Below, piece after piece: positions 57,582 through 64,000 of a stretch of DNA of 64,000 nucleotides. The stretch's first letter is position 1; each line of letters begins with the position of its first letter. The stretch covers positions 62,001-126,000 of the forward strand of contig UCAG01000014.1 in NCBI GenBank assembly GCA_900470285.1. Reading direction: 5' to 3'. Source of the stretch: Hyphomicrobiales bacterium (GTDB taxonomy: Bacteria > Pseudomonadota > Alphaproteobacteria > Rhizobiales > Rhizobiaceae). The notes below the pieces were generated by a model that saw only the letters and a program-made list of their open reading frames with translations, was not told where the DNA came from and searched no databases. A program made the translations under genes and the position numbers.

Positions 57582-58528
57582 GCAGCTCCTATCCGTCATC
57601 CATTATCGGCTTTGGTCATGCTGTGCCAAAGCGTCAGGTGTTCAACGCAGAGATTGAAGCCGAACTCGGGCTTGAGACAGGCTGGATTGAACGCCGCACC
57701 GGCATCCGCAGTCGCTATTGGGTTGAGGATGGTAAGACACTGACGGATCTGGCAGCAGCAGCCGGACGCATGGCGCTGGGAAATGCTGGTATAGCGCGAT
57801 CTGAAATCGGTATGGTGCTGCTGGCAACATCGACTCCTGATCATCTTTTGCCGCCTTCTGCACCATTGTTGGCACATAAATTAGGGCTGACGGGTGCCGG
57901 TGCCGTCGATCTTGCCGGTGCCTGTTCCGGTTTTCTCTATGCGCTGGTGATGGGGGATGCATTGGTGCGAACACAGGGGCGGGCAGTGCTGATTGTTGCG
58001 GCAAATATTCTCTCGCGCCGTATCAACCAGCAGGAGCGTGCATCGACTGTGATGTTCGGCGATGCAGCCGGAGCCGTTGTTCTGGCACCATCCCAAGGTG
58101 GGCTTTGCAGTCTGGTCAGTTCCACACTCACCAGTGATGGCAGTCATTATGATTTGATCGGCATTCCGGCAGGTGAAACATTGATGGCCATGCGCGATGG
58201 CCGCTCCATGTTTGCGCAAGCGGTGAAGACCATGGCCGAATGCGGCAAAATAGTTTTTCAACAGGCAGATGTTGAACCAGCTGCGATTGGTCATTTTGTG
58301 CCGCATCAGGCCAATGCACGGATTTTCGATGCGGTGGCAGAGCAGTTGCAACTGAGTCATGCGGTAACTGCCCGCACGATCAGTGACTATGGCAACTCAT
58401 CAGCGGCAACCATTCCGCTCAGCCTGTCTCTGGGGCAGAGTGCCTATCGTAAAAATGATCTGATCCTGCTGACGGCGGCAGGCGCAGGCCTGACAGGCGG
58501 CGCGGCACTGCTGAGTTACACGGGATAA
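57578..58528 (+). CDS. bioZ: KAS III-like BioZ, pimeloyl-chain-forming ketoacyl-ACP synthase
   Basis: 316-residue FabH-like enzyme. The Cys-His-Asn triad is visible in [23 protein letters not shown] and [11 protein letters not shown]. In alphaproteobacteria BioZ condenses glutaryl-CoA with malonyl-ACP to start the pimeloyl chain, replacing BioC/BioH. Position as last bio gene (4-base overlap with bioA) supports BioZ over FabH. The following genes may supply or consume a dicarboxyl-CoA. Confidence 0.93.
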   Translation: MSSSYPSSIIGFGHAVPKRQVFNAEIEAELGLETGWIERRTGIRSRYWVEDGKTLTDLAAAAGRMALGNAGIARSEIGMVLLATSTPDHLLPPSAPLLAHKLGLTGAGAVDLAGACSGFLYALVMGDALVRTQGRAVLIVAANILSRRINQQERASTVMFGDAAGAVVLAPSQGGLCSLVSSTLTSDGSHYDLIGIPAGETLMAMRDGRSMFAQAVKTMAECGKIVFQQADVEPAAIGHFVPHQANARIFDAVAEQLQLSHAVTARTISDYGNSSAATIPLSLSLGQSAYRKNDLILLTAAGAGLTGGAALLSYTG

Positions 58529-58619
58529 TTCGGTTAATTTTATAGCCTGATTGCCGTATCACTATTTCACAAGGCATGGCGCGGTTTCTTATTCTTGTCT
58601 CCGATATGGAGGAATTGGA

Positions 58620-59813
58620 ATGGTGAAGCAGCAGAAGCCTTTTGCGGGTATTACGGTGCTGGATTTTTCCCGCGTTTTGGCAGGGCCGTTTTGCTCTGCC
58701 ATTCTGGCGGATCAGGGCGCGCAGATCATTAAAGTTGAGCCACCGCAGGGCGACGATCAACGTTATATGGGCGCAGTACGTAACAATCAGAGCATCAATT
58801 TTCAGCTGTTTAACCGCAATAAACGCAGCCTGAAACTCGACTTGCGCCAGCCGGAAGCCGTGAAGATCGCACAGGAACTGGCACTGAAAGCCGATGTGGT
58901 GCTGGAGAATTTTCGCCCGGGTGTGGCGGATCGTTTGGGGATCGGTGCAGAACAGTTGCAGGCGCTGAAACCTGATCTGGTCTATTGCTCCGTCTCCGGC
59001 TTTGGCCAGCAAGGGCCGATGGCCGCTATGCCGAGTTATGATGTGGTGGCGCAGGCGCTGTCCGGCATGATGAGTGTGACCGGCGAGGCATCGGGAGCCC
59101 CGACACTGGTTGGCGACTCCATCGGTGATATTGTTTCCGGCATTTATGCCGCGCAGGCCATTTCTGCTGCACTTTATCGTCGCTCCGTCACCGGACAGGG
59201 TGCACGGATTGATGTGGCTATGTTTGATGCGCTGTTCAGCCTGCTGCCGACGGTGCTCGCCGGATGGCAGGGCAGCGGCAACCGGCCTGCACGCTTCGGC
59301 AATCAGCATCCGCTGTCTGCACCGTTTGGTGCTTTTGCTGCATCGGATACGCCTTTCATTCTCGCTGTGGCCAATAAGGCGCTGTTTGCCCGTCTCGCAG
59401 AGGCGCTGGGCAAGCCGCATCTGGCGGAAGATCCGCGCTTTGCCTCCGACCAGTTGCGCAGTCAGAACCGTGATGCTCTGCAGGCTGAAATTGAGGATTG
59501 GTCACGGCACTATACTGCTGCTGAGGTGGTGGAGAAGCTCGGTAAAGCCGGTTTGCCCGTGTCAGAGATCTGGTCGGTGGATGAGGCCGCACAAAGCGCC
59601 CATGCGCAGCATCGCCAATTACTGCATGAAGTTGAACATCCGCAATTGGGCAAGCTGCTCGTGCCGGAACAGCCGGTGCATTTCGACGGCTTGCCGCGCG
59701 GTGACATCCGGCAGGCACCGGAGCTGGGCGCTGATGGTGCGGATATTCTGCGGGAGTTTCTGGATATGGATGAGACACAGATCAGTGCGCTGACAAGCGC
59801 CGGAATTGTCTGA
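58620..59813 (+). CDS. CaiB/BaiF-family CoA-transferase
   Basis: 397-residue family III CoA-transferase. N-terminal VLDFSRVLAGPFCSAILADQGAQ (two parts), VLENFRPGVADRLG, YCSVSGFGQQGP and the catalytic Asp in DSIGDIVSGIYAAQ. It moves CoA between organic acids. After bioZ, and given that glutarate CoA-transferase (SUGCT) belongs here, glutarate or another dicarboxylate is a reasonable guess, not proof. The ATG at 58620 follows GGAGGAATTGG. The 91-base gap after bioZ contains no clear BioR box. Confidence 0.88.
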   Translation: MVKQQKPFAGITVLDFSRVLAGPFCSAILADQGAQIIKVEPPQGDDQRYMGAVRNNQSINFQLFNRNKRSLKLDLRQPEAVKIAQELALKADVVLENFRPGVADRLGIGAEQLQALKPDLVYCSVSGFGQQGPMAAMPSYDVVAQALSGMMSVTGEASGAPTLVGDSIGDIVSGIYAAQAISAALYRRSVTGQGARIDVAMFDALFSLLPTVLAGWQGSGNRPARFGNQHPLSAPFGAFAASDTPFILAVANKALFARLAEALGKPHLAEDPRFASDQLRSQNRDALQAEIEDWSRHYTAAEVVEKLGKAGLPVSEIWSVDEAAQSAHAQHRQLLHEVEHPQLGKLLVPEQPVHFDGLPRGDIRQAPELGADGADILREFLDMDETQISALTSAGIV

Positions 59814-59846
59814 TTATCCTTGTGATTTAAGGGATGGAGTACAAGA

Positions 59847-61022
59847 ATGGGACTACAGATTACGGATGCCGACCGCGCATTCGCAGCGGATGCACGCGCT
59901 TATTTGCGTGCCAATCTTCCGGAAGCGCTGGCCTATAAGGTCCGGCACAATATTCGCCTGACCAAGGAAGACTTGACCGGCTGGCAGGAAGTGCTGGCGG
60001 CACGCAACTGGTATGCAATCGGCTGGAGCAAAGAGATGGGCGGTGCCGGTCTGACACCGGTGCAACGCTATTTGTTTGAGCAGGAATATGGTGCGATTTG
60101 TGCACCGCATCCCTGTCAGTTCGGCATTGCTATGGCAGGGCCTGTCATTCACTCCTTTGGTAATGACGAACAGCGGGCGCGCTTTCTGCCGGACATTCGC
60201 GAGAACCGGACATTCTGGTGTCAGGGCTATTCCGAACCGGGAGCCGGTTCCGATCTGGCTTCGCTGGTAACTTCAGCCGTGCGGGATGGTGATCATTATG
60301 TGGTCAATGGTCAGAAAATCTGGACGACATGGGCGCAATGGGCAGACTGGATTTTCTGTCTGGTACGCACGCATAAAGGCGAACGTCCGCAGCAGGGCAT
60401 TTCCTTCCTGCTGATTGATATGCGCACTCCTGGCATTACGGTTCGCCCGATCCGCACATTGGATGGTGAGGCCGAGTTTAACGAGGTGTTCTTCAATGAT
60501 GTGCATGTGCCGGTTGAGAACCTGATCGGTACCGAAGGAGAAGGCTGGGGCTATGGCAAATATCTGCTCGAATATGAGCGTTTTTCCATGTCCGGTGCTG
60601 CGCGTTCCAAGCGTATTCTCGGTGAATTGAAAGAAGATGCTGCACGCCTTGGTGTAGCGAATGATCCGCTGTTGCAGGATCGCATGACGCGGATTGAAAT
60701 CCAGCGTCTGGCGCTGGAGCATATGGAGTTGAAACTCCTGTCTCAGAGTGAAGCGGGTGAAAATCCGGGCCCTGAAGCTTCTAAGCTCAAAATCCGCGGT
60801 ACAGAAATTGCACAGGCATTGGCGCAACTGCGGCTGGATATTTTCGGAGCACAGGTGCTGCCTTACAGTGAGACATTTCTTGATGGTGAGGCAGATGCGG
60901 AAAATCCGGCGGCTGCAGGTGCGGCTGCAGCATGGCTCAATTTGCGCAAGCTGACGATCTGGGGCGGATCAAATGAAATTCAGCGCATGATCCTTGCTAA
61001 GCAGGTTCTGGGTTTAAGGTGA
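59847..61022 (+). CDS. Acyl-CoA dehydrogenase, large subunit, PimC-like
   Basis: 391-residue acyl-CoA dehydrogenase. From memory, the stretch from RLTKEDLTGWQEVL through LTPVQRYLFEQEYG, GPVIHSFGNDEQRARFLP and FWCQGYSEPGAGSDLASL is close to PimC, the large subunit of pimeloyl-CoA dehydrogenase of Rhodopseudomonas. FAD/catalytic region WGGSNEIQRMILAKQVLGL. Followed by a small partner, as in pimCD. GGGATGGAG precedes the ATG. Confidence 0.87.
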   Translation: MGLQITDADRAFAADARAYLRANLPEALAYKVRHNIRLTKEDLTGWQEVLAARNWYAIGWSKEMGGAGLTPVQRYLFEQEYGAICAPHPCQFGIAMAGPVIHSFGNDEQRARFLPDIRENRTFWCQGYSEPGAGSDLASLVTSAVRDGDHYVVNGQKIWTTWAQWADWIFCLVRTHKGERPQQGISFLLIDMRTPGITVRPIRTLDGEAEFNEVFFNDVHVPVENLIGTEGEGWGYGKYLLEYERFSMSGAARSKRILGELKEDAARLGVANDPLLQDRMTRIEIQRLALEHMELKLLSQSEAGENPGPEASKLKIRGTEIAQALAQLRLDIFGAQVLPYSETFLDGEADAENPAAAGAAAAWLNLRKLTIWGGSNEIQRMILAKQVLGLR

Positions 61023-61033
61023 GGAGAGCGGAT

Positions 61034-62125
61034 ATGCAGAAAACACGCGAAGAAAAAGCAGATGAACTGCGGATGCTAACGGATTTTGTGACCCGCTTTG
61101 CTGCCGATCATACACCGGAAAACGGATTGCCGCAAAATGATCTCGATTTGTGGCCGCAGATTGCGGAAATGGGGCTGATTGGTCTTGCGCTGCCGGAAGC
61201 ATCAGGTGGTGCGGAACTGGGCGCAGAAGGTCTGACGGCAGTTGCACAGGCTCTGGGAAGCGTTGCCTTGCCGGTGGATTTTGCCTGCGGTGCGGCACTG
61301 GCAGCAAGTCTGTTATGTGAAGCGCAGATAACTAATCCGGATGTTGCGCCATTGCTGGAAAGCTTTCTCGCAGGCGAGATGCGCTTAGGCATTGCCGGTC
61401 AGCTGGCGACTGCTGCGCAGGGGATCAAGCCCGCGAACCTGCCTGAACTGACCGGCACTGGTCTCACACTCACAAAGCAACAGGTCTTGGGTGCACGGGA
61501 GCCGGAAAAGCTGCTGTGTCTGGTGCAACAAGGTGGTGGCGTTGTTCTGTGTCTGGTTTCTCCGGAAAAGACGCAGTTCCGTCAACTATCAATGATTGAC
61601 GGCCGGATGATGAATGAAATCACGGCAGATAGTGCACCGGCAGATATTCAGGTGCTGCTCTCCGGCGCTGATGTACAACAGCGCATCGCGGCTTGCGCCG
61701 CAGATATTCTGATTGCCGCTGCCGCAGACAGCCTTGGCGCGATGGATAATCTTTATCGTCAAACACTGGATTATATGCGGATGCGCAAGCAATTCGGCAA
61801 AGCGCTTGGCTCTTTCCAGACCATTCAGTTCCGTCTCGTGGATATGTCCGTGGCACTGGATGAGGCAAAAGCTCTGGTGGAAGCCGCAGCGGAAGCACAG
61901 GATAATGGTGCGGAAGATGCCCGCGCTCTGACACTTGCCGCATGGGTGCAGACATTGTGGTCAGCCCGTCATATCGCACAGGAGGCCGTTCAGCTTCACG
62001 GTGGTATTGGCATGACCGAGGAATGTGCAATTTCTCCGCTGGTCAAGCGCCTGCTGGTGAATGAACACAGCTTCGGTCAGGCGGAAGCCTATATGTCAGT
62101 CTATCGTCATCAGTTGGCTGCCTGA
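61034..62125 (+). CDS. Acyl-CoA dehydrogenase, small subunit, PimD-like
   Basis: 363 residues, divergent acyl-CoA dehydrogenase fold. The N-terminal domain MGLIGLALPEASGGAELG and C-terminal YMRMRKQFGKALGSFQTIQFRLVDM are conserved, but the middle is poorly conserved and the usual catalytic Glu region reads AVQLHGGIGMTEE. That is typical of small subunits in heteromeric pairs. The ATG at 61034 follows GAGGAG. The 3' end overlaps the convergent regulator gene by 16 bases. Confidence 0.85.
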   Translation: MQKTREEKADELRMLTDFVTRFAADHTPENGLPQNDLDLWPQIAEMGLIGLALPEASGGAELGAEGLTAVAQALGSVALPVDFACGAALAASLLCEAQITNPDVAPLLESFLAGEMRLGIAGQLATAAQGIKPANLPELTGTGLTLTKQQVLGAREPEKLLCLVQQGGGVVLCLVSPEKTQFRQLSMIDGRMMNEITADSAPADIQVLLSGADVQQRIAACAADILIAAAADSLGAMDNLYRQTLDYMRMRKQFGKALGSFQTIQFRLVDMSVALDEAKALVEAAAEAQDNGAEDARALTLAAWVQTLWSARHIAQEAVQLHGGIGMTEECAISPLVKRLLVNEHSFGQAEAYMSVYRHQLAA

Positions 62126-63873
62126 AACGCCTTGCGTAGACAAGCGAGCAGAATATGCTCTGGCTCATTGAGATTGCGGGTGCCGCTGGTGCCCGCAGTC
62201 AGATAAAAATGCGGCGCATCCGGCAAAGTATACTGTAACAAGGGTTTCGCGGAGCTGACATTGTCTGCGAGCGCCGCAGGGATAATTGTGCTATAGCCGT
62301 TGCCTGCGAGTGCCAGACATAATTGCAATGATTGTGTTTCCAACGCGGGTTGATACTCTGCGGCTTCCGGCATTTGCATCAACGCGTTGCGGATACTGTC
62401 ACCGGTAGCAGGCAAAGCCAGCGGTGCGTCCTCTGCATCAATATCGGAAATATATTGCAGTGGCCCCAGATCAGTTAAGAATGCAGCATTTTCAGGGTGC
62501 ATTGTACTCTCAAGCAGAGCGATGGAGCACTCTCCCTGCCGCAAATGTTCCTGCAAAATATGTGCCGGTGCTTCATTCACTTTCAAAAGCACATGCGGGC
62601 ACAGGCGCTGCCATTCCCGCATCGCATTGCTGATCGCTGTGGCGCTGATCGGGCTGAGCAAGACCATCGGGCTGAGGCCGAAGGAAATCACCGGCTCGTC
62701 CATTACTGCAATTTGCTGCGCACCCTGACGGATCGCATCAGCCAGATTGAGCACGCTTTGCAGCAGCGGCGCTTTATGCACTGCTGTCGGCAACGGGTGC
62801 AGGCCTTTATAATGGCGGGCAAACAGGGCTGTGCCCATCAGTTGCTCTGTTTTGCGCAATTGTGCGGACAGGGCAGGTTGGGTCTGATTGAGCCTGCGGG
62901 CGGCTTCGCTCATATTACGGCAATGATAGAGCGTCAGAATACTCTGAATATCGCGCAGGGATACCGGCGGATTATAGAGCGTCACAGTCTGTCTGCTCAG
63001 TTCTTCACGCACCAGCTTGATAAAGTCCTGTGCGACGACAGTCAGCTTTTCATCTTTCGTGATAATTTTCGCTGTGACAGGGCTATGCAACGGGTTTTCC
63101 AATTGCAGCACAGCAAGATCATTGCGGCTGATGCCGCTGGCAAGCAGACTATGCGGTGCCAGCAAGAGTACCGGCTGCTTGGCTTGTTTCAGACGGGTGA
63201 AAATCCCCACATCTTCCGATGTCATTTCCGGCGCAGGCAGATCATGCTGACGGCAATAGGCGCGGATACGTGCTTCTTCGGCTGGTAAGAGTGGCGGCAG
63301 CCACAGGCTGTAATTGCGCAGATCTTCTGAGCTGAGTGGAGTCTGAGCTTCATCGGGCACAAGGCCGCCCGCAACGGCAATCCATTCATCATCAAACAGA
63401 AATTGTTCCTGCTCGCTGCTATTTTGTGAGGCATAGCCCAACAGAATATCTGTATTCTCAGTGCTGCTGGTGTCGAAAGCGCTGATCAGTGGTGAGCGGA
63501 AATGCACTTGTGCATAATATTCAGGATGGGAAAGGCGGAAAGGTCGCACGGCAGCAGTTGCCGCACGGGACAATTTGCCGAACATGAAATGCAGCGGTGA
63601 GCTGACTTTGAGCGCAGTAGAAATGGCCTTGCCGGAGAAAGCGGTTTCTACTGCCTGCAAGGTCGCGGTTGCCTGCTGAAACAACCAGCGTCCGGCTTCG
63701 CTTGGCACCAGACCATTGGGGCCGCGTACAAAAAGCTCCAGCCCCAATTCCGTCTCAAGCGCAGAAATTGCGGTGCTGAGTGTGGAGGGCGAAATCTGTT
63801 CGGCTTTCGCCGCTTCTGCATGATTATAATACTGGCAGGCCAGAACAAAATAGGCGAGAGAGCGAAGTTCCAT
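62110..63873 (-). CDS. Tandem LysR-family regulator: two HTH and two effector-binding halves in one chain
   Basis: 587 residues, twice the normal LysR length of about 300. Half 1: helix-turn-helix at 1-60 (AAKAEQISPSTLSTAISALE, ELGLELFVRG) and an effector domain to about 295. Half 2: a second complete helix-turn-helix at about 305-365 (MSEAARRLNQTQPALSAQLR, MGTALFARHYKGLHP) and a second effector domain to the end. One uninterrupted frame, no internal stop or frameshift. The halves differ strongly in sequence, so this is an old duplication or a fusion. Targets unknown; neighbours are the PimCD-like operon (convergent) and whatever lies beyond 64000. Confidence 0.88.
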   Translation of the reverse strand: MELRSLAYFVLACQYYNHAEAAKAEQISPSTLSTAISALETELGLELFVRGPNGLVPSEAGRWLFQQATATLQAVETAFSGKAISTALKVSSPLHFMFGKLSRAATAAVRPFRLSHPEYYAQVHFRSPLISAFDTSSTENTDILLGYASQNSSEQEQFLFDDEWIAVAGGLVPDEAQTPLSSEDLRNYSLWLPPLLPAEEARIRAYCRQHDLPAPEMTSEDVGIFTRLKQAKQPVLLLAPHSLLASGISRNDLAVLQLENPLHSPVTAKIITKDEKLTVVAQDFIKLVREELSRQTVTLYNPPVSLRDIQSILTLYHCRNMSEAARRLNQTQPALSAQLRKTEQLMGTALFARHYKGLHPLPTAVHKAPLLQSVLNLADAIRQGAQQIAVMDEPVISFGLSPMVLLSPISATAISNAMREWQRLCPHVLLKVNEAPAHILQEHLRQGECSIALLESTMHPENAAFLTDLGPLQYISDIDAEDAPLALPATGDSIRNALMQMPEAAEYQPALETQSLQLCLALAGNGYSTIIPAALADNVSSAKPLLQYTLPDAPHFYLTAGTSGTRNLNEPEHILLACLRKAFQAAN

Positions 63874-63960
63874 GGTCTGTGCAGCTTTATGTTTTTAAAG
63901 GACAGTTTTCTATAGCTGTTCCTCAATACAAATGACCAGCTAAAAACAAGGCAGAGGCAG

Positions 63961-64000
63961 ACAAAACAAAGCCGGCCATGCGATGCAGAGCCGGTCTTGT
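63961..64000 (-). terminator. Terminator-like hairpin at the window edge
   Basis: On the minus strand CCGGC pairs with GCCGG, extended by ACAA/TTGT across a 2x2 mismatch, followed by TTTTGT. It may end a minus-strand gene lying beyond the window. The bases between it and the regulator start hold only a short promoter region. Confidence 0.45.

Noticed and set aside
57578-58528. KAS III gene as housekeeping fabH
   Set aside because: It overlaps bioA by 4 bases in a bio operon with BioR-type boxes, the known place for bioZ; no plsX or acpP is nearby.
62110-62990. Second half of the double LysR as a separate gene
   Set aside because: The frame is continuous from 63873 with no stop; I found no ribosome site before an internal start near residue 300.

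Overview
The window reads as a chromosomal segment of an alphaproteobacterium, most likely a Brucellaceae-type member of the Hyphomicrobiales (Brucella/Ochrobactrum/Pseudochrobactrum relatives). Reasons: the ccoNOQP order behind an FNR/FixK-type box, a bioBFDAZ operon preceded by BioR-type boxes, several dipeptide/opine-family ABC importers, and short palindromic intergenic repeats of a kind common in this order. The organism call is inference. I saw no rRNA, tRNA, CRISPR, phage gene or insertion sequence.

Layout. 1-3.5 kb (minus): cbb3 oxidase genes ccoN-O-Q-P, with ccoP cut by the window edge, behind a textbook FNR-activated promoter. 3.5-4.3 kb: gene-free. 4.3-13.1 kb (plus): import operon 1, with two different amidohydrolases interleaved with a complete PepT-family ABC importer. 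13.2-15.7 kb (minus): an AGCS-type amino-acid symporter and a ureidoglycine aminohydrolase-like bicupin. 15.9-22.2 kb (minus): import operon 2, with solute-binding protein, two ATPases, two permeases and a glycerophosphodiesterase. A TIM-barrel isomerase-like gene diverges from it. 23.5-28.9 kb (plus): two unrecognised envelope proteins, an AdeRS-like two-component system and a PAP2 phosphatase.

29-50.8 kb: an AraC-type regulator diverges from a long plus-strand catabolic block. The block holds thiolase, AMP-forming acyl-CoA ligase, acyl-CoA dehydrogenase, 3-hydroxyisobutyrate dehydrogenase and enoyl-CoA hydratase; then a GntR regulator, aldehyde dehydrogenase and SDR; then import operon 3 with an amidase; then the four-gene branched-chain 2-oxoacid dehydrogenase complex. 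The parts fit valine/isobutyrate oxidation: BKD makes isobutyryl-CoA, and the dehydrogenase, hydratase and MmsB carry it towards methylmalonate semialdehyde. No mmsA is visible.

50.8-53.3 kb (minus): a membrane alpha/beta-hydrolase and a secreted protein of unknown function. 53.4-62.1 kb (plus): BioR-type boxes, bioB-F-D-A-Z, then a CaiB/BaiF CoA-transferase and a PimC/PimD-like acyl-CoA dehydrogenase pair, which may link dicarboxyl-CoA metabolism to biotin synthesis. 62.1-63.9 kb (minus): a 587-residue regulator containing two complete LysR-like halves in one chain, the most unusual single gene here.

Recurring themes are three separate PepT-type importers, each paired with one or more hydrolases, perfect intercistronic hairpins at many operon joints, and a family of short palindromic repeats. 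One repeat copy encodes the last 20 residues of an ABC ATPase.
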